Positions 35,260 through 45,650 of a DNA stretch of 64,000 bases are shown here, in pieces. Below the pieces are notes generated by a model. The model had not been told where the DNA came from. It saw only the letters and a list, made by a program, of their open reading frames with translations, and ran no database searches. Origin of the DNA: Bryoerythrophyllum caledonicum (taxonomy: Eukaryota > Streptophyta > Bryopsida > Pottiales > Pottiaceae); the NCBI GenBank assembly GCA_963971425.1, contig OZ020519.1, positions 13,594,028 to 13,658,027 of the forward strand, read 5' to 3'. The translations under genes and the position numbers were made by a program. Each line of letters opens with the position of its first letter. Within the stretch, counting starts at the first letter, position 1.

Positions 35260-36424
35260 TTATATTCTCCTCCCTGTGGTCTGGATCTGGCTTCTCGAGC
35301 CCTGGTCTTCATCTCGCCTTCCTTTGGGTCTGTGCCTTTATCCCTCTCCCAACTTCGCCTTGTGAGCTGGAGTGTTCGTTGTGTTTGCTGGATTCACCAT
35401 TTGGGCTGCGCTGCTTTTGTTTCCTTGATTCCCGCACCTTAGGCCGTGTGTCGGAGTGAGTTGGTGGCCGTCGTCGTTGAATCTCAAGTTCCTCGGCCGT
35501 GTCTTGTCGTTTGATTCCTTCGTCTGGATCAGAGTTTGGGATCGCTCCGCAGCTGGCCCTGTCCTTGGCGCTGGCTTCTCAATCAATCTTCCTGCCGTCT
35601 GCCCTAATCTTGCTGCTCGTGATTTTGACCATCGCCTTCGGGCTTCGTCCTCGCTGCTCGTGATTTTGACCTTCGCAGCTTGGCCCTTGTCTCGTTCGAG
35701 TCGTCGTGGTTTGCATTCCGCTAGCTCGCTGTCGATTTCGGTTTCCGGTCCCTACACCCTGTCTTCCTCGTGCTCTCCTTCCGAGATTCGATCCCCAATT
35801 GGTCGCCGAACCTTCACTCCTCAAATCCCTGCTCCAGGACGTGGCGATTTTACTTCGAAGTCTCTGCCTAGACTTCTCGTTTGCTGAATCTAGGCGTTGG
35901 GTTCCTTTATTGTTGCCGCTCCCGTCAGTTTTTCTGAGGTCCTTGTTTGGTTTCTTTTATGTTTGATTATTTTCTGCCCAAGCAATGATCCCCCTCCAAT
36001 CAATGTCACAGCCCTTCTAAATCGCCCATTTCCACAACCCTCCGTTCGGACCTCCAAAGTCCTAAAACTCCTAATCAATTTCTTTTGAAACCCTAATCCA
36101 TCTCACAAGTCACAAATTCCTAGAGCTCTTGCCCAGTGAGCAGCGCTTTCCCTTCCATCTAATCCAATCTCCAGACTCTACAATTCCTTAAATCAGCCCA
36201 CATTTTCACTCTCCAAAAACCCTAATAATTTTCAACCATCAGTATCACACCCATCTTCAAGACCCGACACTTTTCTTCACCCATTTCCTCCCCCAAAAGA
36301 GGTGGAAGTACTTGACAAATTGTCGTTTCCTTCCCTTCCCTAATCTCTAACAATTCATGCCTAACCACTAACTACCTAACTGACTATATATGGTTGATTT
36401 AAAATTTCATGCAGCTCATTTTTG

Positions 36425-37245
36425 AGTGAGTAGTTAAATTCCTTTGACCACTTTAATGTTTTTAAAGAGTAATATTGAATGTTAACTATCGAAAACTTCT
36501 ACTTTTCACTAAAAAAAGGTAAATATTTGATTTTGAGAGGTCCTCAAAGGTATATATGTACCATGAATGGAAGAATAGAGCTTGCCAATTTGACTTGATT
36601 TGAGATTTTTAAAATTGTACTTCTCCATTTGCTTTGAAAATGGTCCCAATGAAAAGAGTAGAATGTTTTCATGATTTTCACAAATGAAAATTTAAACATG
36701 CAAGAGTTGATTTGGAGCTATTTGCTACATTGGAGATAACTATAATAGCCCATGATCTTTTTTCATAGGAAAAACACACTTGGAAAGGCTTGAGCACTTA
36801 GGGATTTAACCAATAATTTTAAAAAAATTCTCTCAAACACCACACTCAAGCAAATTAGGACAGAGAGGGCTTTAATCCCTTAACATCCATGCATCCAAAA
36901 GGTGAATGCACCTTGGTCAACCTTGATTGCAACTTTCACACCATCTCAAACAAGAGAAGTATTAATTCTTACGGTTAGATTCTAAAAAAACTATATTTTT
37001 TGTTTCTTTGAGTGAATGCAACAAAAATGGCAGTTTTGAGTGGTTTTTGATAGAAAAAAGGCCTTGGGACTTTAGGTTTTTGGAAGTGCATTTTAGAGCA
37101 CTAACACAATTTGTAATTGCTCATATCACCTCCAATCTCCAAAAAACTCTTAGATATAAATTCCTCAAGCATTGTATAGAGGGACAGTATACTAAAAGTA
37201 GGATACATACATTTCTTTTGTTATAATCTCACAGTTCCTATGCAC
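36425..37245. repeat. R2c: rearranged copy of the R2 repeat
   Basis: The left half (36425-36795) aligns to 21130-21430 and 21770-21860. The middle segment (around 'ggtttttggaagtgcatttta') is displaced to 37065-37245 and followed by a second copy of 'gtgaatg.cccttggtcaa'. This implies a local duplication followed by reciprocal deletions. Confidence 0.65.
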
Positions 37246-37891
37246 CCAAAAAGTGAATGCTCCTTGGTCAATCTCGATTGCAACTTCCAAAATAACTATT
37301 TTTGAAACTTGATTTAAACTAAGAACATGAAGCTTGACAAGTTTTGTTTCTACTTCATTGCAAAATTTTGAATAATGTCAAAAATTGAAAAAGTTAGTGC
37401 AATTGAAAGCTCCATGTGTTAAAATCCAAATAACACTATACACTATGCACTAAAAAGAGGCTATCACCTCTTGATTTGCATTAGTTCCCCCCCCCCTCTC
37501 TCTTGAAAAAATCACAAGCCATTGATGCATTTTTTAAAAAATGCTTCCCCTCTAAAATGCCATCCATTTCTCAAAAAAGTGATTTAATTAGAGCCCTCCA
37601 AATACAAATACAAAATATGGTACCAAATACGAATATGAAGACAAACACAAATATGGATTATATAAAATATGGAATATAGATACACTACAAAGTATATATA
37701 TAGTACAAAATATATATATAACTATTGGATTGTGTACATGTATGTGTACGTGTACATATACAAAGATTATATCACATTGGTTGTCATTTGCAGGGATCTG
37801 GAAAATATATATAAGGGGAGGTCTGTACATTTTTGTAATTTTGCTTAGACATGATATTTGATCATTTGTCAATGGATCAAGTCCTTAGGGA
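36875..37891. mobile_element. Block-B copy of the older TTA-flanked element (see 21925-24239)
   Basis: Flanked by TTA (36872-36874, 37892-37894). Termini ATCCCTTAA and CCTTAGGGA are degraded. It lacks both nested MITEs found in block A. The interior also holds a poly-C/(TC)n run at about 37487-37506 and alternating purine-pyrimidine (TA/CA-rich) sequence at about 37670-37760. Confidence 0.45.
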
Positions 37892-38555
37892 TTAAACCCT
37901 AATTTTTCATGTAACCAACTCATTAAACAAAGTAATTTCCATGGTCAATTTCATCCTACCTTAATTTATTGTTAATCTACTAATTTAGTATAAAATGCGG
38001 TGAATTAGTGCAATCTCATGCTAATTTAGTGTAAAGAGCGCTACTTTAGTGCACACTCCATTAATTTACTAAGAAAACCTTTAAATTACTACCAAATTCT
38101 TATTTGAGTGTTTCTATCACTATTCTAGTATTTTTACTAACTTCTTTTGTGTTTTTGCCTATTTCTTATTTTTTAGTGGTTTTCTATTTACTTCTAATTT
38201 TATTTCCTATTTCTAATATTTTGTTTTAAATTCACTTGTACTTTTCGTATTTCTTATTTTTTTGGTTTGCCATTTATTTCTAGTTTTGTTTTCTGCTTGT
38301 AGTCTTTTGTTTTTAATTCATTTTTGTATTTTTTGTATTTTTTGTTGTTTTGATTTGCAATTTGATTTGAATCCTATTTTTTTATTTTTTTATTTTTTTT
38401 TAAATTTGTGTTTTTGTGTTTTTTAATTTTTTTGATATCCTAATTAGTTATAATTTTGTTTAATTTCCAACTTAGTAGTGTTTTGGTTTTCATTTTTATC
38501 ACCATTTTACCATTTGTCTGGTTATTTTACCAAATCTTGCTTAAGTATTTTTAAA

Positions 38556-39150
38556 TTAAGGATAGTTGCAAAAAAGACCTGCAAGAAAACGTAGCGTTTT
38601 GTCAAATACTACAAATATAGTGCTCTGTACTAGGACTACTGGGAGTACTAGCAGCTGTAGCCCGACCTTTCCTTTGGACCGTCGATTGCTTAAAGTTTGG
38701 ACAAGCGGCAACAATCTAGAACGACGCAGTACTACACAATGGTCTGTAGTATTGTGCACTACTGCAAAACCCAAACATCCCAATTTTTCACTAAAAATGC
38801 CAATGTGCAGTTTTATATTTTTTTAAAAACACGTGTCCAAAAATTAAAATAAAAAATGACAATTTGTGGCAACTCATGGGGCCTCACATTCCAAGAGTTA
38901 TTTCATAAACAAACCATACACACTGCTCTCTGTAGCGCACGCAAGTGACCCCTATTTGCTCACTTTTGTAGCCCATGAAAAAAGTCTTTTTAGAATTTCC
39001 TCTGGTGGACACGTGGAAATCAAGTGTGAGAACATGTCTACCAAATTTTATCTTGAAATCATTAAATTTGGGCATTCCCCAGTACTAAAACCTCCTAAAC
39101 TATAAAGTGTGACAAATTAGGAAAATTCAAAAATAAGGCCAAATAGAACC
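38556..39150. mobile_element. Block-B-specific insertion of about 0.6 kb, type unknown
   Basis: Block A continues directly ('caaatcttgcttttaag...cttttttccctagaatc', about 24770-24830) whereas block B has extra sequence between the matching parts. The insert includes 'gtactactgcaaaaccc'-type strings and short frames on both strands. I could not define clear terminal repeats or a target duplication, so boundaries are approximate. Confidence 0.5.
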
Positions 39151-40832
39151 TCCTATTTTTTCCCTAGAATCTTTCTTTTGTTTTCCTCTGATTGCATTTT
39201 TTAGATTTTTGCCCTAAATTTCCAAAGTTTCCATTGCCATTTAATGGGAAAATCCTAATTGATAGTTGTGGTCTGATCTAGAATACTAACACTTCTAGAG
39301 TGGCAAATTCACACACATCGTTTATATTTTATATTTTCTAAAAGGTGAATCACTATGGTGATCCACAAGATACATTTTGTGCTCAACATGTACACTATAT
39401 ATTGTAATGATTGAACTTCTAGATGATTTCATTTTTTAAGAGTAAATAGAGATTCCTACAGATTTGAAGTGCATTTTAAATCACATCATCTATACTAGTA
39501 CACTATTGGTGGTAGAAATGCAAGGTTTACATCAAACGATTTATGAGGACAAAAAAGCCTACAACTGCTTTTAGAAACAATATACCATAAATCCATAGAT
39601 CCAAAATTTGCTCCTATTTTGCCATGCACTTGGTCAAATGCAAAAATGACAAACTCTACACAACTCAATGTTTTGCTCGTTGCTACTTCATCATGACTTG
39701 AGTTCAAGGGGCTGGACTCTGCATTGACGATGCATTCAACAGTTCATCAGAGTCTCCATAACAATATGACTCTACTCCCTCAAAAGAGGCAGACACTACC
39801 TTACACATAAAACTCATAGTGACTCTGACTCCGTAGTCACTCACATTTCTATATTTGCATATGTACATTAACATGTGGTGGAAAGTACGTAGAAAAAACA
39901 TATTCTACTAAAAAAAAGTAAGTTGCTTGTATATGAGCCGGAGAGGGCAGAAATCAACGTCATATCTTCCTTCCTTCCTTTCTTCCTTCGAGTGCTTGTT
40001 GATCACCAGACCTCCTCTTCCATTAACAAGATCAACTTACACGACTTCAAAGGTTTCGGCTCCAGCAACAAAGTAAGCACCGCGGCCTTTGAGCCAATTC
40101 CCTTTCTCCGCATCATCAACGCCCATGAGCTCACTCATGACATCCGTGGCGTTCAGAGTTTTCAGAATCCATGAGCCCGTGGAGAGATTCTTTGTATAGT
40201 GAACACCATTTGGAACATTATTGTCTTTGCAGTGACTTCCACTGGTCTCAGCCCCTTGCAATCGTCGTCGTCTGCAGCCGTTGAGCCAATCTGTTCCAGT
40301 GAATCCGCCTCCAACGAAGCACCTACGGGAAAAGTTTGTTAGAATGTCACGTATTTGTGCAGTCCTATCAAACTTGAATCTAGATCTTTCCTACTTCTTA
40401 CACAACTTGGTTTGGAAGCACCCCATGCACAATCCAAGATATAAAATACTTAATCGTTGTTAGGTACTAGCAATAGTTTAACAAACAAGTACAGAATGCA
40501 GAGGAAATCAGCCTTGACACCTTGATTCAATTAAAAAGAAATCCTTCAAAAGACTGACGATGGGCTGTACCATGTATTAGTACATTAACTCAAGCAACAC
40601 CCAACTCCAAATTGCTGAATAGTATCCTGTTAAAGAAGAAAGGATTACTGGTGCATCACAATTTGCGCATAGGAAAATTGCCAAATTCTTTGTACTACTT
40701 GACATTGGGGCCATTTCCACTGCTCACTAGGGTGGTGCATCCTCCATTTCTATAAACCCGGCCTGTCTGGCAACTTGAGAGATCCCGGATCAGGACGGAG
40801 CCAACACTCATGGAAGCACAGACGCGTTGCGC

Positions 40833-42118
40833 CTAGGGGAGGACACTCCCCGCGCTTTACAAAGTGACCTGCGGCGAAAAATAGGATGGATTTAATTCAT
40901 CATAGGTAAAATTTATAAAGATTTTACATTTAAAGAAGGGGACTTAAAAAGTGACATGTCTTTTATAAGTAAAATAGATACCCGAAAATTATGGTCCATT
41001 AATTATTTTTTAAATGTAAAATAGGGGCCAAAGAATAGGATCCAAGGAATTCTATTTACTAGGTTCAGTTATGGTTATGCTACAGTACTAGTAAGATACA
41101 GGTACTATACAAATCTGAAGTATAACTACAACATATCTTGTAGTCAGTCGATGAATGGGGTAGTTTCCATCTGTTCTGTCTGTTAAGTTTAACGACTACT
41201 GCTAGGGTTTAGGCGCGAATGATAATTTCGAGGTTGGGAGGGAGGCGCGGCAGCGTGTGTTCACGAATTTGTTTGCAAATCTGGGTGCGGTTGAGGGTTA
41301 ATCACGCGATGAGTTCTCCAGCTTCTTGAGTGACGGCAGCGTGTGTTCACGAATTTGTTTGCAATCTGGGTGCGGTTGAGGGTTAATCGCGCGATCAGGG
41401 GGGCAGCTTGTTGAGGGACGGCAACGTGGAGATGGTGTTTCCGATTCGCGCGATCAGTTCTTCGGCTGAACCGTGGAGGCTGCTCTTGGGGATGGCATGC
41501 GCTTGGTTGTGGGTGCGCGATCAGATTGGTGGTGGGCTTAGGGTGAGGAGGTGAACGAAGGGGTCGGCGATTCCTTGTGCGGGGGCGCTTGCTTGTGTGT
41601 GCGCGATCAGTTGTTTGTGCGCGACCAGTTGTGGAATTCTGTTTTGGGGTCAACGGCGTGACAAAGGTGTTCCCGATTTCTGGCGCGGGGTTTGCTTTTG
41701 CGGGGTGCGCGATCAGTTCTGCCTGGTGCGGGGTTTGCTCTTGCGGTGTGCGCGATCAGTTCTGTCTGGTGCGGGGTTTGCTTTTGCGGGGTGCGCGATC
41801 AGTTCTGCTGGGGTGTGCAAGGTTCACCAGCGTGGAGGATGGTGTTCGGGATTGTTTTAGCTTGCTTGTTTGTGCGCGATCACTTTAATTCTCATTACTT
41901 GTTAAATTAGTTTTGTTCTTTATAAAGAAAATAGCCTCCAATAAATTCAGCCTATGTACGTATTATAAGTAAAGATAGGCATGATAATATGGGCTCTAAG
42001 GGGGTTTATAAGTAATTACAGGGGCCTGAAAATTCAAAAAAATAAATAAATACCCCCCCTAAAAATACACCAGCGCTGCACGTGGTACCCAGAAAATACG
42101 AAGAGTGTCCTCCCCGGG
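40833..42118. mobile_element. hAT-like non-autonomous element inside gene B (1286 bp), TSD CGTTGCGC
   Basis: Ends CTAGGGGAGGACACTC and GAGTGTCCTCCCCGGG, flanked by exact 8-bp repeats CGTTGCGC (40825-40832, 42119-42126). Gene A has the uninterrupted counterpart cgtttagc at 26682-26689. It is inverted relative to the 7922-9945 element and shares its GC-rich tandem arrays in reverse complement, but lacks that copy's 700-bp internal part. No transposase. Confidence 0.92.
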
Positions 42119-42270
42119 CGTTGCGCAATGCCCGCAAAGGTGTACCCGGAACCGGAACATTCGCTGGAGCTGTTGAATCCTTGGATGTCCACCGCTTGGA
42201 CGTTTACGTTGATTACCATCAATGTGGTAATCAGCAGCAGGAGCTTGAATCCGTTGAGGTAGCGCACAAC

Positions 42271-42556
42271 AGTGTTTTTTTTTCCGGCGATTTGGTGCAA
42301 AATTGCACCAAAATTTTTGGCCTAGCACCAAGCCTATAGAAAATAAACAATAAAGTTTTAGATGAAATCGCCAATAAACTTCAACTTTAAAAAAAATATT
42401 GGATGAAATTGCCAAATAATGGATGAAAGTAGAATGATTAATATGGAGTATGTGCTAATATAATGTTTTCTATCCAATATATGGATGAATGTTGAAATTT
42501 GGAGCACCACATTATCGCCACTTTGACAATTCATAAGAAATGAAAAAAAAAACGTG
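42271..42556. mobile_element. MITE in exon 1 of gene B (286 bp), about 9-bp TSD
   Basis: Flanks GCGCACAAC (42262-42270) and GCACACAAC (42557-42565) are a 9-bp direct repeat with one mismatch. Gene A has a single 'gcgaacaac' there. The T-rich left end (AGTGTTTTTTTTTCCGG) and the A-rich right end are loosely inverted. A 9-bp duplication would fit a Mutator-like MITE, but the terminal repeats are weak. Confidence 0.65.
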
Positions 42557-42850
42557 GCACACAACCTTTACCATGTTGGATGTCTTTGGTGCATATGGGA
42601 AGAACCTGAATATAAAAACACGCAAACTTTTCAGTGGATATGCAAAACTTTTCAAGTAAGTTAAAGTGATTGTGAATGATGTACGTACACTAGTTTGCCT
42701 CTAAGTTTGACTTGTGCTAGACACCTGCTGATAGAAGCTAAGGTGGGCACCCAAATGCGCCACTGACCCAAAACTGCCATCATCACCCTCTGTACTGTAC
42801 ATCACCAAAATCAATATGCACCTACTGTGGAAAAAACGATTTTTTAACCT

Positions 42851-44980
42851 CTTTCCACTCTTCATAACTTTTGCGTACAATATCCAAATGTTGGGTTCTT
42901 TGGTGCGTTGGAACCTCCTTTCACTTGCTGATAAGAAACTATGAAAATTTGACCACTCTAATAACAATAGCGGCTAGGAAACAGTAGCAAAAAGTGGCGT
43001 TTTGGGGGTGCCTATCATAGTACTTGAAATGCTATCATGTGCACAAGACCATTCATGGCAGATAGGAATTTACAATAGATGGAGCTGGCAGCTTGATTGG
43101 AGGAAAATGAAAGTAAAACCAGGCACCTTAGAAACTCTCACTGCTTTGAGACCCTTGTCCTTATTAGACTGATGCATTGTTGTTGAATGCATTACTTAGT
43201 GTACATAACTGTACATATAATTAATGGAGAAAACAGTAATACACAGGTTCAAATCAAATTGACACCACAAAAACGACACCTTGAACAACACTGAAAGGGT
43301 CCTTCTTTTGAGCTAAAATGACATTCCAAGAGTCATAATTCCATTCGGTGTCATTCTACCCCCACAAGTCATGAGCAATTTGAAACCATGGGAGTGTAGC
43401 TTCTTGCAGTTCCTAAAGACGAGCAAGTTCCAAAAAAGGGCAAGACTTGAAAGGAGGGACTACACTCACTGACCGCGACTTGCTCGTGGAAGCAGCGTCT
43501 TGAGGAGTGAAGCTGTGCTTCTGATGTTCCACTTGAATGGACTTAAGCAAGTGACTGCACCCCAAATGGACTCAATTCCATCCAAAATTCTAACACACAT
43601 TTGAATTATTTGTAAAGTCCCCCCCCACTTTGGGCATGACTTTTTTTGAAGTTGAAAAGGCAACCATAGTTGAAGCGTCAAACTTTTTTGCAAGATACTT
43701 ATGTCACGCAACTTAAAAAGTGGGGACCAAACTTTTTTAGGCACCATTTTGATGGAAAAATAAGTTTCATACCCACTTTTATTTTGACTTTTTTAACTCA
43801 ACCGGCTTTTTCACAAAACTCATGGGTTTAAACCCCGGTTTTGGGTACTTTACGAATAACTCTATTGACTAAAAACTTGGAGTAAAATAGATTTAAATTT
43901 CCGACTATGTGTCTTGATGTCCTGACTGGTCTCTAAGCCATGGAATATCGCCATTGGAGGACATCTCTATCCTGCTGCAAGAAGCTTCTTCATTGCACTC
44001 AAGAAGCTGGCATGTTGAGTGTTGGTGGTATAATTTGCAATGACAACCTTGCTACAATGCTGGTGTCAACTAAAATCTACGAAATGTAAAATACTCCCAA
44101 CATTGGAACATTTTAATTCCACAATCCCAGAGACCTTATTGCCATCAGTCCTGGAGACAAGTACAAATAAGTGAACACGGAGGTTGGAGTTGAGGATGTA
44201 CGATTCAACCCAACCTGGGGCCAGCAAAGAGTTTGGAGTTTTACTTCTTCCTCAGATTCATGACATTGATACTTGTACCAAATTATGGACCATTCATCAT
44301 GGTCACAGCGTCTACCAAAAGAAGACATCAAGGTTAACATTTGCAAACTCTATCCATATGATACAGTTAACCCTTAAACGTGCAGATCCATTGTGAAATG
44401 GTCAAACTTCATAGCCTTCTAAATTGTGTTCAAAAAACAATCTTATATTTTTATTATGTAAAGCTATAAATTGTATATCACTGTGAAAAATTTCAATTTG
44501 TTTCATGAAAATTTGTAATTGTTATCATTTTAGTTGCAATAATTGAATATAAATAAGTAAAAATAGAAAAAATAGTCCAAATTATTTGAAATTTTATCAA
44601 GAGGTATAAGTAGCTATGGGGATTAGTGTGAAAAATTTTTGACTGGCTATTTTATTTTTTACAACCAAAACAAGCACAACAAAGACCTTGAAGTCAAATT
44701 CAACTATCAAACCAAATTTTTCCTCTTGTTTAATTGACATATAAAATTTTGATATTTTTTGCGAGTGGGAAATTGCATTTTCTATTTATGCTGATTTTTT
44801 TAAAGTATTTTGATATAAAAATCAAATTGTAGTGATTTTTTAAAGCTAAAGGTGGAAATAAAATGATATCAATTATAATATATATTAGAATAGTTTGTAA
44901 TTTTTGCCATAAATGAGGGATAGAACACTTGTTCACCCCTAAATCCTGGATCTAGATTGGCGGACTTGGGGCGGTAGAGG
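42851..44980. other. Distal segment of unit 2, no supported gene
   Basis: Contains short matches that keep the unit order: 43866-43955 with 30095-30185, about 43965-43995 with about 31590-31620, and 43990-44180 with 430-660 and 32410-32640 (third R1 copy). Minus-strand frames such as 43466-43747 show no domain. Confidence 0.5.
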
Positions 44981-45650
44981 CTAGCAGAGACTTTGAACGA
45001 TACTCAAGAAGGACCTCCATTTGATTATGCTATTCTAGGTGAGTTGTTTTCCAGTTGTTACGGGTTTTTTTTAGTTTTCCTTTCTGTAAATCATGTACAT
45101 ATGTTTTTCTAATCCACTTGTATTGTTACTCTCAGACACTATTGTGGGTGATGCTATGCAACAGGCAGTTGTTTCAAGTGAGTTCTTTCCCAATTGTTAT
45201 TATTTATTTCATTTTTTAGTTTTCCTCTTTCTAAATGATGTACATATGTTTTTCTAATCCGCTCGTATTGTTGTTCTCAGACATTGTTGTGGGTGATGCT
45301 GTCTGACAGGCAACTGATGTTGTTCCGGGTGAATTCTTACCCAAGTATTGTGTTTTCCTTCCTTTTGTAGTTTTTAGCTCTAAGAATCACACGCAATCTT
45401 TTGAGAGGATAGTTTTTTCATCTACTTGTACCATTGCTCTCACTATCCTCTCAAAATGCTCACATATTATTTTGATTATGTAGAGCGGTAGCCAAATGAT
45501 GTCATCCTGATTGGTGACTCTCAAGATGAAGCAAGACCCTCTGCAGTACAAGTGGACACCAACTTTCACTTCTTGGTGCATCGCACTGAAACAATGTTCA
45601 TTCTTGTAGTTTACGGTGACTGTGATAATCTCAATAGTTTTCTCATCTAA
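44981..45650 (+). pseudogene. Unrecognised degenerate gene with a tandemly duplicated microexon
   Basis: Four segments can be joined in one reading frame by GT-AG introns: ...44981-45038, 45136-45177 (42 nt), 45281-45328 (48 nt), 45484-45650. Both microexons encode the same core (T/N-I-V-V/I-G-D-A) and each is preceded by a near-identical pyrimidine tract and CTCAG or TCTCAG acceptor. An intron-plus-exon unit of about 145 bp has therefore been duplicated. Splice phases agree throughout. Two nonsense codons, TGA at 45304-45306 and TAG at 45489-45491, break the frame. The last segment reads PNDVILIGDSQDEARP and onward for about 50 codons to a TAA at 45648-45650. The upstream part is not found because a TAG precedes 44981 in frame. 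Family unknown. Confidence 0.5.
45395..45460. other. Hairpin inside the last intron of the degenerate gene
   Basis: 'ttttgagaggatagt' and 'actatcctctcaaaa' are perfect reverse complements about 35 bp apart. A third copy of the motif ('actatcctctcaaaa') lies at about 45943. Confidence 0.7.

Larger units (their letters stand above)
40037..42574 (-). pseudogene. Secreted cysteine-containing protein, copy B (split by two transposons)
   Basis: Counterpart of the gene at 25890-26842. Exon 2 (40322-40037) is open and in phase with acceptor CGTAG|G. It carries four extra codons after the sixth Cys, mostly Arg, from a CGA/CGT repeat. Exon 1 begins at ATG 42574-42572 and is interrupted twice: after about five codons by a 286-bp MITE (42271-42556), and near codon 54 by a 1286-bp hAT-like element (40833-42118). 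The donor GT is kept at 40697-40698 but the last exon base changed from G to A. The signal-peptide core (LLLLITTLMVINVNVQA) is preserved between the insertions. A normal product is not expected unless both elements are spliced out. Confidence 0.85.
35260..42850. repeat. Duplicated block B (paralogue of 19347-27120)
   Basis: Same order and orientation as block A: GC-rich segment 35260-36080, R2c 36425-37245, TTA-flanked element 36875-37891, pyrimidine-rich spacer, then gene B and its upstream flank. B-only insertions are at 38556-39150, 40833-42118 and 42271-42556. Confidence 0.9.

Noticed and set aside
37588..37872. 94-codon Ile/Tyr/Val/His-rich minus-strand frame
   Set aside because: Encoded by TA/CA-rich simple sequence within a transposon copy.
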